Shown here piece by piece: positions 42,115 through 51,547 of a stretch of DNA of 64,000 nt. The first letter of the stretch is position 1. Every line of letters starts with the position of its first letter. A program made the position numbers and the translations under genes. Source of the DNA: an uncultured Gemmatimonadota bacterium (GTDB taxonomy: Bacteria > Gemmatimonadota > Gemmatimonadetes > Gemmatimonadales > Gemmatimonadaceae); NCBI GenBank assembly GCA_903910555.1, contig CAIVZZ010000002.1, positions 1 to 64,000 of the forward strand, given 5' to 3'. Below the pieces are notes generated by a model, which had not been told where the DNA came from, did no database searches, and worked only from the letters and a program-made list of their open reading frames with translations.

Positions 42115-44532
42115 ATGCGAAAGATTCTCTCCACCGCGGCCGCTCTGGCGATCGCGTTTTCAACCGTCGCGGCACAGCAGACTGCCGCCTCTATCTCATC
42201 GCGCACGGCCGGCCTCGAGAAGCGCGACGGTTTCCTTCCGATCTATCTGAACGACCGCACGGGACAGCTCCTCATCGAGTTCCCGCGCGATTCCGTCCGT
42301 GCGCTGATGCTCACGACGCTTGCCACGGGACTCGGCTCAAACCCAATAGGGCTCGACCGCGGATCCGGCGGCGGCGAACAGGTCGCGCGCTTCGAGCGCA
42401 GTGCGGACAAAGTCCTCGTCGTGTACGAGAACACGCAGTACCGCTCAAGCGGCGGCGCAGATCATCTGCGCACGGTGCTCGAAGCGTTTCCGCCGAGTAC
42501 CGTTGCGGCGCTTCCGATTGTCGCGGAGGAGGGCGGCCGCATTCTTGTTGATGCGACCGAATTCGTGATGCGCGACTGGAATGAGGTCGCGTCGACACTT
42601 CAGCGCAGTCAGCAGGGGATGTATGCCGTCGCTCGTGACAGGTCGCACATGTACAAACCGTACACCAAGGCATTTCCGGATAACACGGAGATCGATGTCG
42701 CGCTGACGTGGGCGGCTGCAGGAAGTCCGGGCGGCATCGTCTCGCGTGTCGCGCCCGACGGAAAGTCGATCACCCTGCGCCAGCATATCACGCTGATGCG
42801 GCTCCCCGACGACAATTTCAAACCACGCGCCGCAGATCCGCGCGTTGGTTACTTCGGCGTGATGTTCAAGGATTACGCGCAGCCGATCCAGGGTTCGCTC
42901 GAACAGACGTGGGCTTCGCGCCACAGGCTCGAGCGCGTGAATCCCGCCGACGCGAACAGTCCGATCAAGAATCCGATTGTGTACTACATCGACCGCGGAA
43001 TTCCGGAGCCGATGCGCACCGCAACCTTCCAGGGAGTGAGCTGGTGGGTCGATGCGTTCGATCGCGCGGGACTCAAAGGCGGCTTCAAGGTCGAGTGGCT
43101 CCCCGAGGGCGCTGACCCGATGGATGTGCGCTACAACGTCGTACAGTGGGAGAATCGCAACGAGCGCGGATGGAGCGTTGGCGGCGCGCTCACAGATCCG
43201 CGCACCGGTGAAATGCTCAAGGGAATGGCGCGCCTCGACTCACATCGCGCCCGCACGGACTACAACATCTACGCGGCGTTCATGGGAGCCGATCCATCAC
43301 CCGCTGATACGGCCTTCGTGCTCGCGCGCGTTCGCCAGGTGAGCGCGCATGAAGTCGGGCACACACTCGGGCTCGGCCACAACTACATCGCCAGCACCTA
43401 CGAGCGCGCCTCCGTGATGGATTATCCGGCGCCGCGCGTGCTGCTCACGAACGGGCGTATCGACTTGAGCCAGGCGTATGGCGTCGGGCCGGGCGCCTAT
43501 GACGTGTGGGCGATTCACTGGGGATACGGAATTTTCCCGGCGGCCGTCGAGGCCGATTCGCTCAAGGCGATCATGGCTGACGGTCTCAAAAAGGGATACC
43601 TGTACCTGAGCGACGCAGACGCGCGTCCCGAGAACGCCGCCGATCCGCGCACCAATCTCTGGGACGATGCCGCGACGCCCGGTGATTTCCTAAAACATCA
43701 GACCGACGTCCGTCGTTATGCGATGGCGCGCTTCGGCCTGCGCAATGTGCGTGACGGAGATCCGCTCGCGCTGCTTCAGGATCGTTTTCCATTGCTTTAT
43801 TTCTTCCACCGTTTTGCGATCAATTCGGTGACCAAGACCATTGGCGGAATGGAATATTCCAATCCGCTCAAAGGTGACGGGCAACAGGCGACGCGCCCGA
43901 TCAATGGCGCGCGTCAGCGCGAGGCATTGAGTTCGCTGCTTGCAGAACTCCAGCCCGCCGAGCTCGCGATTCCGGATACGGTCCTCGCGCTCTTCCCGCC
44001 GCGGTTCGATGCGGGAAGCAACGTCGAACTGCTCGGCGAGCATACGACGCCGGTGTTCGACGAACTCGGCGCGGCGCGCACGCTCGCGCAGATGATCATC
44101 GACGGGATCCTTCAGCGCGAACGTGCGGCAAGGCTCGTGCAGTTCGCATCGCGCGGCGCGAATCCACTCACGCTGGCGGAGACTATCGATAAGCTTGTCG
44201 CGGCGACGTGGAATGGACCGGCTCAGCCGAGTGCGAAGCTGTCGGCGTTGCAGCGGACTACGCAGCGCGCGCTGGCAGATCGTTTGTTGACGCTTGCCGC
44301 GGACAAGGATGCCGCCCCGGAAGTGCGGGCGATGGCGGAGTTCAAGATTGTGCAGCTGAAATCGAAGGCGGCGGCGATGGCCGCGGCGCCGGGGAGTGAT
44401 GAAGTGCGCGCGCACTGGCATTCGATTGCGGGCGATTTCACTCGGTGGATTGAGCGGCGCGAGCTTCCTGTGCCGACGCCCGCACTGCGCGCGCCGCCGG
44501 GGGATCCCTCCGGAGAGCCGCCGGGGATGTAA
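42115..44532 (+). CDS. Exported zinc metalloprotease, DUF5117/DUF4953 type
   Basis: This 805-residue protein has a signal peptide ending STVAA before Gln-Gln. A long beta-rich N-terminal part (DUF5117-like) comes first. The zinc site SAHEVGHTLGLGHN lies near residue 415, giving an HExxH with the third His of the metzincin group. A C-terminal helical region follows. The family is common in Bacteroidota and Gemmatimonadota, with unclear substrates. Confidence 0.83.
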   Translation: MRKILSTAAALAIAFSTVAAQQTAASISSRTAGLEKRDGFLPIYLNDRTGQLLIEFPRDSVRALMLTTLATGLGSNPIGLDRGSGGGEQVARFERSADKVLVVYENTQYRSSGGADHLRTVLEAFPPSTVAALPIVAEEGGRILVDATEFVMRDWNEVASTLQRSQQGMYAVARDRSHMYKPYTKAFPDNTEIDVALTWAAAGSPGGIVSRVAPDGKSITLRQHITLMRLPDDNFKPRAADPRVGYFGVMFKDYAQPIQGSLEQTWASRHRLERVNPADANSPIKNPIVYYIDRGIPEPMRTATFQGVSWWVDAFDRAGLKGGFKVEWLPEGADPMDVRYNVVQWENRNERGWSVGGALTDPRTGEMLKGMARLDSHRARTDYNIYAAFMGADPSPADTAFVLARVRQVSAHEVGHTLGLGHNYIASTYERASVMDYPAPRVLLTNGRIDLSQAYGVGPGAYDVWAIHWGYGIFPAAVEADSLKAIMADGLKKGYLYLSDADARPENAADPRTNLWDDAATPGDFLKHQTDVRRYAMARFGLRNVRDGDPLALLQDRFPLLYFFHRFAINSVTKTIGGMEYSNPLKGDGQQATRPINGARQREALSSLLAELQPAELAIPDTVLALFPPRFDAGSNVELLGEHTTPVFDELGAARTLAQMIIDGILQRERAARLVQFASRGANPLTLAETIDKLVAATWNGPAQPSAKLSALQRTTQRALADRLLTLAADKDAAPEVRAMAEFKIVQLKSKAAAMAAAPGSDEVRAHWHSIAGDFTRWIERRELPVPTPALRAPPGDPSGEPPGM

Positions 44533-44551
44533 AGCCTGAACGACAACCGCT

Positions 44552-44684
44552 TTCCCACGGATTTCACAGATTTAGCGGATAAGCGAAAACAGAAAATTGG
44601 GGGAACTGCAACTGCATGACTGTTGCTGTTCCCCCAATTTTTGTCGTTTCTGTAGATCCGCGAAATCCGTGAAATCCGTGGGAA
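44552..44684. repeat. Word-palindrome around a terminator
   Basis: The 29-base arms at 44552-44580 and 44656-44684 are inverted matches at about 27 of 29 positions. They are built from GAAATCCGTG words (CCACGGATTTCACAGATTT on the left). The terminator lies between them. Confidence 0.75.
44592..44645. terminator. Bidirectional terminator
   Basis: AAAATTGGGGGAAC pairs with GTTCCCCCAATTTT, extended by TGCAACTGC and GTTGCTG. A and T runs flank the stem. It separates the convergent metalloprotease and SulP genes. Confidence 0.75.
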
Positions 44685-44691
44685 CGATTTT

Positions 44692-46362
44692 TTATTCGTT
44701 GCTTATCGGTCTAAGAATCGCCCGTGCCCGCGCCAACGCCGCCCCGATATCACCAACCATATTCTCCGATCCAATAACGGCGCTCAGACCCGCACGCGCG
44801 ATCGCCTCCATCGGTTGCGCATGCAAATTCGAGAGAACCAGCGTGGTCCCATCGCGCGCACTTTTCTTCGCGAGCTCCCGAATCAGCGCGAGCGCCGTGG
44901 CGTCGAGCAGCTCCACCTTCCGAAGCCGCAGTATGAGCACTTTGGGCGCGCGCTCGATCGACCCCATTGTCTCTTTGAACTTCTCCGCCGCGCCAAAGAA
45001 AAACGGGCCGTCGATCTCATAGATCTGCACGCCTTTCGGAATCGCCTGGTCGAATAACTCGTCCCTCGCCAGGCTGTCGTCCGCGAACATCTCCGTCACC
45101 GCCGTGATGTGCGTCGCCTCTGCCATTTTTTGCATGAAGAGGAATGACGCGAGCACCATTCCAACTCCGAGCGCGACGGTGAGATCAACAAACACCGTCA
45201 GCCCGAACGTGACGAGCAATACCGCGACATCACCCCGCGGCGCCGCGAGCATTCCGCGGAATGTGCGCCACTCGCTCATGTGATACGCGACGATCACCAG
45301 AATCCCCGCGAGTGTCGCCATTGGAATCAGCGCCGCCCAGCGGCCAAAGAACAGCGTGATCAGCAGCAGCGTGATGCTGTGCACCATTCCCGCCACCGGT
45401 GTCCGCCCGCCCGCCTTGATGTTCGTCGCAGTCCGCGCGATCGCGCCCGTCGCCGGAATGCCGCCGAACATCGGCGTGATGACGTTCGCGATCCCCTGCG
45501 CAATCAGCTCCATGTTCGAGCGATGCCGGCCGCCGATCATCCCATCCGCGACGACCGCCGAAAGCAGCGACTCGATCCCGCCGAGCATCGCAATAGCAAA
45601 CGCCGGTGCCACGAGACGGCTGAGATCGTGCAGGGCGATTGCTGGCAGGTGCGGCACCGGGAACGACGCATCGATGCTTCCGAAGCGCGAACCGATTGTC
45701 TCCACCGGCAGATGCCCCAGCTGCACGATCATCGTGGTCACAATGAGCGCGACGAACGGCGCCGGCACTTTCACGGTGACGCGCGGCCAGAAGACGAGAA
45801 TCGCAACCGTGAGCGCCGCGATCGCGACCGCCGCCGGCGCCGCGCTCCCTGCATGCGTCGCGTAGGCTTCAATCTTCGCGACGAACTCCGCCGGCACGCC
45901 GGCCGGCATCGTGAGACCAAAAAAGTCGCGCAGTTCGCCGCTGAAAATGATCACGGCGATCCCGCTCGTGAATCCGGTCACGACCGGCGCGGGGATGAAT
46001 TTGATCGCACCGCCGAGCTTGGCGATGCCTAGCACGATCAGAATCACGCCGGCCATCATCGTCGCGACGGTGAGCCCCGCGACGCCAAACCGCTGCACGA
46101 TCCCGTAGACGATCACGACGAACGCGCCCGTGGGGCCGCCGATCTGCACGCGTGATCCGCCGAGTGCAGAAATCAAAAAGCCCGCGATAATCGCCGTGTA
46201 GAGACCGGCCTGCGGTCCGAGTCCGCTCGCTATCGCAAAGGCAATCGCAAGCGGAAGCGCCACCACGCCAACGATCACGCCGGCGGTGATGTCGGCAACG
46301 GCCCGCTCTCGATTATAGGTCTTGAGCGCCGTGAACAGCTTCGGCACCAGCGTCCTAGTCAT
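44692..46362 (-). CDS. SulP-family anion transporter with STAS domain
   Basis: This 556-residue protein has about 10-12 membrane helices with the SulP signature AIIAGFLISALGGSRVQIGGPTGAF (in part), then a cytoplasmic STAS domain from about 430 (IYEIDGPFFFGAAEKF, VLILRLRKVELLDATALA). SulP carriers move sulfate, bicarbonate or other anions. It starts 5 bases after arfB, so both share an operon. Confidence 0.9.
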   Translation of the reverse strand: MTRTLVPKLFTALKTYNRERAVADITAGVIVGVVALPLAIAFAIASGLGPQAGLYTAIIAGFLISALGGSRVQIGGPTGAFVVIVYGIVQRFGVAGLTVATMMAGVILIVLGIAKLGGAIKFIPAPVVTGFTSGIAVIIFSGELRDFFGLTMPAGVPAEFVAKIEAYATHAGSAAPAAVAIAALTVAILVFWPRVTVKVPAPFVALIVTTMIVQLGHLPVETIGSRFGSIDASFPVPHLPAIALHDLSRLVAPAFAIAMLGGIESLLSAVVADGMIGGRHRSNMELIAQGIANVITPMFGGIPATGAIARTATNIKAGGRTPVAGMVHSITLLLITLFFGRWAALIPMATLAGILVIVAYHMSEWRTFRGMLAAPRGDVAVLLVTFGLTVFVDLTVALGVGMVLASFLFMQKMAEATHITAVTEMFADDSLARDELFDQAIPKGVQIYEIDGPFFFGAAEKFKETMGSIERAPKVLILRLRKVELLDATALALIRELAKKSARDGTTLVLSNLHAQPMEAIARAGLSAVIGSENMVGDIGAALARARAILRPISNE

Positions 46363-46367
46363 CGCCC

Positions 46368-46805
46368 TTAGTCATCGCCTTGCTCCTTTCGATCGTGCTT
46401 GCGCTTGGAATGCGCTCGTTTTTCTTCGAGCCGGCGCTCGACGGCGCCACGCGTTGGCCGCGTTTTCTTGCGCGCTTTCTTCACGATCAGCGCGCGCCGC
46501 ACGATCTCCGCCAGCCGTTTCTCGGCCAGCGTCCGATTCCGCAGTTGGCTGCGCGTATCGCTCGCGACCACCCGGATCTCACCGGCCGCGGACAACCGCG
46601 TCCGCAGCGCATTCAATAGAAGCGCCCGCTGATCGCCAAACAGCACGCCTGACTTCGCCACATTCCAGAGCACTTCGACCCGCGTCGAGGACGTGTTCAC
46701 ATGTTGCCCGCCCGGCCCACCGCTGCGCGACGCTCGCACGTCCAACTCCGCCCTCGGAATCGAGAGTAAGTCGTTGACTACCAACGAGTCCGAGTCATTT
46801 TCCAT
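46368..46805 (-). CDS. arfB: ArfB-like ribosome-rescue hydrolase
   Basis: This 145-residue protein has the GGQ motif in RSGGPGGQHVNTSSTRVEV and a basic Lys/Arg-rich tail (KKARKKTRPTRGAVERR) that enters the mRNA channel. ArfB releases peptides on ribosomes stalled without a stop codon. It is divergent from the pilS-like gene and leads into the SulP gene. Confidence 0.92.
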   Translation of the reverse strand: MENDSDSLVVNDLLSIPRAELDVRASRSGGPGGQHVNTSSTRVEVLWNVAKSGVLFGDQRALLLNALRTRLSAAGEIRVVASDTRSQLRNRTLAEKRLAEIVRRALIVKKARKKTRPTRGAVERRLEEKRAHSKRKHDRKEQGDD

Positions 46806-46824
46806 ACGCCTCTCAGGAAAATAC

Positions 46825-46837
46825 TTGCATTATGCAA
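46825..46837. promoter_or_regulatory. Palindromic operator-like site
   Basis: TTGCAT-T-ATGCAA is a perfect inverted repeat in the 87-base gap between divergent arfB and the pilS-like gene. Nearby GCGTTTTGCAACGCC also has partial symmetry. It could be an operator for either gene. Confidence 0.3.
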
Positions 46838-46892
46838 TGCGAAGGGCCATGATGGAGATAGCGCGTTTTGCAACGCCTTTACCAAGGTAGCC

Positions 46893-48572
46893 GTGCGCCA
46901 TTCTTCGCCCCAGGTCGACAACCTCTACCTCGTCGTCCTCGATCCTCGACGGCTGATTCGCTGGATGTATATCAGCCGCCTGTCGATCGCGTCGTCGATC
47001 TTCGTCGCGGCGTTCTTCACCTGGTTCCAGGCCGAGCCGTCCAAGACCTTCGTCGCGACTGCCTGCTTTGTGGGCGCGATCTTCTTTACGGGCGCCTCAT
47101 TCCTATGGACTGAAGTTAACCGGAAGCCGCTCACGAAGGGCTTTCTCTACGGCCAGCTGATCGTCGATCTGCTCGTCGTCACCTCGGTCGTGCATGTCAC
47201 GAGCGCGCCGAACGCGGGATCGCAGTTCGCGGCGCTCTACATTCTTGTGAACGCGGCCGCGGCGCTGATGCTGCCGATCGGCGGTGCGCTGCTGATCGCC
47301 GCGCTGGGCATCGTGATCTATGTATTCGACGCGATCAGCGTCAGCGGTTTCAGCACGGCAACAACCCTTCAGCTGCTCGTATTCTCGATCGTCGCGGTCA
47401 GCACCGTCTACATCAGCGCGCGACTCCAGCAGGCGGGGCAGGGACGCGAGCAGCTCGTCGCCGAGCTCACGCGCGTGCGTCTGCGCGAGAAGGACATCCT
47501 CGCGAACATCAAAAGCGGAATTCTCACGGTCGACAATTCGGGCCTTCTGCTCTTTGCCAATCCGAGCGCCAGCGAACTGCTCGGCATCGATCTGGAATCA
47601 CTGATCGGGGGGCCGATCATCCGGGTCATTCGCGCCGTCTCGCCGGTCCTCGCGGATTCACTCGACCTTTCGGGGCGCGATCATACCAACTCGTCGCGCG
47701 CTGAAGGTGAGATCACGCGTGCCGACCGGAAATTTTCGTTCGGTGTCACCACGACCTCCGCCAGCGGCGATGGCGCGAACGTCGGTCCGAGTACCACGGC
47801 GATCTTCCAGGACATCTCGGATCAAAAACGGCTCGAGCAGCTGAACCTGCGCGCGCAGCGCCTCGAGGCTGTCGCAGAGCTTTCGGCGTCGCTGGCACAC
47901 GAAATCAAGAATCCGCTCGCATCGATTCGAAGCGCCGTCGAGCAATTGTCGGCTCGCCCGGTCGCGACGAACGATGAACGCACACTCGGAAATCTCATCG
48001 TGCGCGAGTCCGACCGGCTCTCGCGCCTTCTTTCTGAGTTTCTCGACTTCGCGCGCGTGCGTGTCACGCGCCGTGAACCGGTCGACGTTGCAGCGGTTGT
48101 GCGCGGCGCCGCGGCGCTGGTGAGCAGCCACCCTGCCTGCGCCGATGGCGTGACGCTCGAGCTCGAAGTCGGCCGCACGCCGCTCATGATTTTCGGTGAC
48201 GACGACCTTCTCCACCGCGCCGTGTTCAATCTCGCGCTCAACGCGGCGCAGGTGAGTCGCCCGACCCAGCGCGTGCGGCTGGTTGCTGCGATCGCGACCG
48301 CCGAGCAATTGCCTCGCGGCGTGCCATTTCCGCACGGCGCTGTTGCGGTGCAGGTGATTGATGAAGGGCCGGGTATTCCGGCGCAGGTGCAGGACCGGCT
48401 ATTCGAGCCGTTCACCACGACAAAAACGGGGGGCACCGGGCTCGGTCTCGCCATCGCGCATCGCGCGATCGAGGCCCACCGCGGTGTGATGCTCGTCGAC
48501 ACGAACGAACGCGGCACGCGCTTCACGGCGCTGCTGCCGCGAGCTGAACCTCTGGACGGAGCAACGACGTGA
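46893..48572 (+). CDS. pilS: PilS-like sensor histidine kinase
   Basis: This 559-residue kinase has about six N-terminal membrane helices (residues 25-190), a PAS domain (about 205-320), a HisKA domain with the His in ASLAHEIKNPLASIRSAVEQ and a HATPase domain ending GTGLGLAIAHRAIEAHRG. The helix arrangement is that of PilS, which senses pilin levels in the membrane. Its stop overlaps the GTG start of the pilR-like gene. Confidence 0.85.
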   Translation: MRHSSPQVDNLYLVVLDPRRLIRWMYISRLSIASSIFVAAFFTWFQAEPSKTFVATACFVGAIFFTGASFLWTEVNRKPLTKGFLYGQLIVDLLVVTSVVHVTSAPNAGSQFAALYILVNAAAALMLPIGGALLIAALGIVIYVFDAISVSGFSTATTLQLLVFSIVAVSTVYISARLQQAGQGREQLVAELTRVRLREKDILANIKSGILTVDNSGLLLFANPSASELLGIDLESLIGGPIIRVIRAVSPVLADSLDLSGRDHTNSSRAEGEITRADRKFSFGVTTTSASGDGANVGPSTTAIFQDISDQKRLEQLNLRAQRLEAVAELSASLAHEIKNPLASIRSAVEQLSARPVATNDERTLGNLIVRESDRLSRLLSEFLDFARVRVTRREPVDVAAVVRGAAALVSSHPACADGVTLELEVGRTPLMIFGDDDLLHRAVFNLALNAAQVSRPTQRVRLVAAIATAEQLPRGVPFPHGAVAVQVIDEGPGIPAQVQDRLFEPFTTTKTGGTGLGLAIAHRAIEAHRGVMLVDTNERGTRFTALLPRAEPLDGATT

Positions 48573-49966
48573 CTGAACGCGACTCAAGCCTGACGCCGAC
48601 CGGCGAGAAACCCACCGTGCTCGTCGTCGACGACGAATCGGGAATTCTCGAGACGCTCGAAATCCTGCTGCGCAATGAAGGGTTCTCGCCGCATGTGGCA
48701 CTCGGAGGGAAGGCCGGCCTCGAGAAAATTCCACTCCTTTCGCCGGACATTGTGCTGACCGATGTCCGTATGCCGCAGGTCGGCGGCGTCGACATTCTCT
48801 CGGCGGCGCGCGCGCATGATCCGGACACACCCGTGATCCTGATGACCGCGCAGGCCACGCTGCAGTCGGCGATGCAGGCGGTGAACGAAGGCGCCTTCTA
48901 TTACATCCAGAAACCGTTTCGCAACGACGAACTCGTCGCGATTCTCCGCCGCGCCGCGGAACACCGCATGCTGCGCGTCGAGAACACGACGCTCAAGAAG
49001 GAAATTCGCCGCCGCGATCGCAGCGCCGCGGGCGCACCGATCGGCACGAACCGAAAATGGCTCGAGGTGCTGCGCCTCGCCGAGGCTGTCGCGCCGACCG
49101 AGAGCACGGTGTTGCTCATGGGCGAATCGGGAACGGGCAAAGAAGTCGTGGCGCGCTATATCCACGATCTTTCGCACCGTACGAACGGTCCGTTCCTCTC
49201 GATCAATTGCGGCGCGCTTCCCGAGGGCCTGCTCGAGAGCGAACTGTTTGGTCACGTGAAGGGGTCGTTCACGGGCGCGGTGCGCGACAAGTCCGGATTG
49301 TTCACCGCTGCGGCGGGCGGCACGTTCTTCCTCGACGAAATCGGCGAGACCACACCCGCCACGCAGGTCAAATTGCTGCGCGTCCTCCAGCACCGCGAAG
49401 TAATTCCCGTCGGTGCAACGGACTCCATTCCAATAGACACACGCATTCTCGCCGCCACAAACCGCGATCTCGAGGAAGAAATCAAACGCGGGAATTTTCG
49501 CCGCGATTTGTTCTACCGCCTCAACGTCATCGCGCTGCACCTGCCGCCGCTGCGTCAGCGCGCCGACGATATTCCGCTGCTCGCAGAGGCGTTCCTGCAG
49601 CGCCATGCGGAACAGCGCGCCGAGCCGCAGAAACACATCAGCGATTCCGCGATGGAGGTGCTCCAGACGTATTCATGGCCGGGCAACGTGCGCGAACTCG
49701 AGAACGCGATCGAGCGCGCGGTCATCCTCACTGACGGCGAGATCATCGCGGTGGACGGCCTTCCGGAGAAAATTGCGGAGCGCACCGCCGAGCCACTGGT
49801 GTCGGACCGCACCGCGGCGAACCCGACCATGGAAACGATCGAGCGCGCGTACATCATGTGGGTGCTTGAAAGCGAGCAGGGAAATAAGACGCGCGCTGCC
49901 GAAGTGCTGGGCATCGATCCGTCGACGCTGCATCGCAAGCTCTCGCGCTTTGGCGTCGAAGCGTGA
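48569..49966 (+). CDS. pilR: PilR-like sigma-54-dependent response regulator
   Basis: This 465-residue regulator has a receiver (Asp65 in LTDVRMP), an AAA+ domain with Walker A GESGTGKEVVA and the sigma-54 contact loop GSFTGAVRD, and a C-terminal Fis-type helix-turn-helix (NKTRAAEVLGIDPSTLHRKL). It should drive the -24/-12 promoter found before the first pilin gene at 55.8 kb. The GTG start overlaps the kinase stop. Confidence 0.9.
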   Translation: MTERDSSLTPTGEKPTVLVVDDESGILETLEILLRNEGFSPHVALGGKAGLEKIPLLSPDIVLTDVRMPQVGGVDILSAARAHDPDTPVILMTAQATLQSAMQAVNEGAFYYIQKPFRNDELVAILRRAAEHRMLRVENTTLKKEIRRRDRSAAGAPIGTNRKWLEVLRLAEAVAPTESTVLLMGESGTGKEVVARYIHDLSHRTNGPFLSINCGALPEGLLESELFGHVKGSFTGAVRDKSGLFTAAAGGTFFLDEIGETTPATQVKLLRVLQHREVIPVGATDSIPIDTRILAATNRDLEEEIKRGNFRRDLFYRLNVIALHLPPLRQRADDIPLLAEAFLQRHAEQRAEPQKHISDSAMEVLQTYSWPGNVRELENAIERAVILTDGEIIAVDGLPEKIAERTAEPLVSDRTAANPTMETIERAYIMWVLESEQGNKTRAAEVLGIDPSTLHRKLSRFGVEA

Positions 49967-49972
49967 TTGAAC

Positions 49973-51547
49973 ATGGTTGACGGTCCGCGCCGCGCAGCCG
50001 GCGCGCTCTGGTATCCGTTGGCCGCAGGCGCGATCGTTGGCGCGATCGCGCTGATGGCAATCACGTCCGTCCCGCTGGGTGTGTTTTGGGACGACGGCGT
50101 GTATCTGATCGGCGCCAAATCGATCGCGACCGGAGCGGGATATCGCTTTCTCCATCTGCCCGGCGCGCCGCCGGCGGTGCATTTCCCGCCGCTCTGGCCG
50201 GCGCTGCTCGCGGTCGTCTGGAAACTGAGCCCGTCGTTTCCGGAGAACGCCGTTGCACTCAAAATGGTGAACCCCGTTCTCATGGCGATCGGTGGCGCGC
50301 TCGCCTGCCTTTACGGGATTCGCCGGCTTGCCATGCCACCGGTTGCAGCCGCCATCACCGCCGTAATCTTCGCGGCGGCGCTCCCGGTGGTCGTGATGGG
50401 CGGCGTACTTTTTTCCGAGCCGTTCTTTTTCACAATCCTCATGGCCGCCCTCATGCTCGCCGACGCGGCCTGCGACGAGGGCGGATGGCGCCGCGCGTTG
50501 TACGCGGGCGTCGCTGTGGGCGTCCTCACGCTCGAACGCAGCATTGGAATCACGCTGCTCCCGGCGCTCGTGATCGCGCTGTTCATTGCGCGCAGGAAGC
50601 GTGAAGCAGCGGTCGCCGCCGCCGCCACGGTGGCAACGCTTGCACCCTGGCAGCTCTGGATCGCGCTGCACACGCACGATCTCGCCGCGCCATTGCGCGG
50701 AAGTTACGGCCCGTATTTCGACTGGGTGCTCGGGATGTACCGGGAGCGCGGACCGGCGTTTGTGTTTTTCATCTCGCGCATGAATCTGCTCTGGCTCATG
50801 CACGGCCTCGGTGTCACGCTCTTTCCGCTCGGCCCGCGCGCGATCCGCCCGCTGCTCGTCACGCTCATGTTTGTGGTGACGGCGATCGCTGTGATTCGCG
50901 CGCGCCGGCGCGCGACGACCGCGCTGCTGTTTGTGCTGTTCTACTTCGCCGTCGTATTCGCATGGCCCTACACGCCGGACCGTTTCATGTGGGCGATCTG
51001 GCCGCTGCTCGGCATGCTGCTCGCCAGCGGCACGGTCGAGTGCTGGCGCATCGGTGCAGAACATCATGCCGTGCCGAGCGTCCGCGCGACGGCCGCCCTC
51101 GCGTGCGCGCTTGGCGTGTTCGCCGTCGGCGGTCACGCGCAATACTCATGGCACGGTGCCTCGCGCCATTGGTGGGATTCGGCGGCGCGCACCAACGCAG
51201 ACTTGATGCTCCCGGTCGCCGACTGGATCAACACGCACACCGCGCCGGGTGATGTCGTCGCCGTCGACGGCGAACCCTTCATCTATCTGCACACCTGGCG
51301 CACGGTGGTGCCGGTTCACATTCTCTCGCCCGACGAATATTTCGCGGGCACTCCGTTCGAGCGCGCGACTGCGGACCTGCGTTCGTTGATCGCCATGGGG
51401 CACCCGCAGTACGCGGTGTTTTCCGCGGCGGCGCGCGAGCGTGATGTCGCGCCGATGTTGGACGGCCGGAACGGCACGCCCAAACTCGAATGGATCGAAG
51501 CGCTGCCCGGCGGCGGGGCCGCGTTTCGCGTCGTGCATTCGCAGTGA
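49973..51547 (+). CDS. GT-C-type membrane glycosyltransferase
   Basis: This 524-residue protein has many membrane helices and an early acidic motif in FWDDGVYLIGAKSIATGAGY, as in Dpm-mannose-type GT-C enzymes (PMT/ArnT superfamily). Sugar is usually taken from a polyprenyl-phosphate donor. It starts 6 bases after pilR and overlaps the next gene by GTGA. Position beside pilin genes suggests a role in glycosylating pili. Confidence 0.73.
   Translation: MVDGPRRAAGALWYPLAAGAIVGAIALMAITSVPLGVFWDDGVYLIGAKSIATGAGYRFLHLPGAPPAVHFPPLWPALLAVVWKLSPSFPENAVALKMVNPVLMAIGGALACLYGIRRLAMPPVAAAITAVIFAAALPVVVMGGVLFSEPFFFTILMAALMLADAACDEGGWRRALYAGVAVGVLTLERSIGITLLPALVIALFIARRKREAAVAAAATVATLAPWQLWIALHTHDLAAPLRGSYGPYFDWVLGMYRERGPAFVFFISRMNLLWLMHGLGVTLFPLGPRAIRPLLVTLMFVVTAIAVIRARRRATTALLFVLFYFAVVFAWPYTPDRFMWAIWPLLGMLLASGTVECWRIGAEHHAVPSVRATAALACALGVFAVGGHAQYSWHGASRHWWDSAARTNADLMLPVADWINTHTAPGDVVAVDGEPFIYLHTWRTVVPVHILSPDEYFAGTPFERATADLRSLIAMGHPQYAVFSAAARERDVAPMLDGRNGTPKLEWIEALPGGGAAFRVVHSQ

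Noticed and set aside
49673-51142. 489-codon open frame on the minus strand
   Set aside because: It lies opposite pilR and a membrane glycosyltransferase. Its His/Arg/Glu-rich text shows no fold and reflects the complementary strand.
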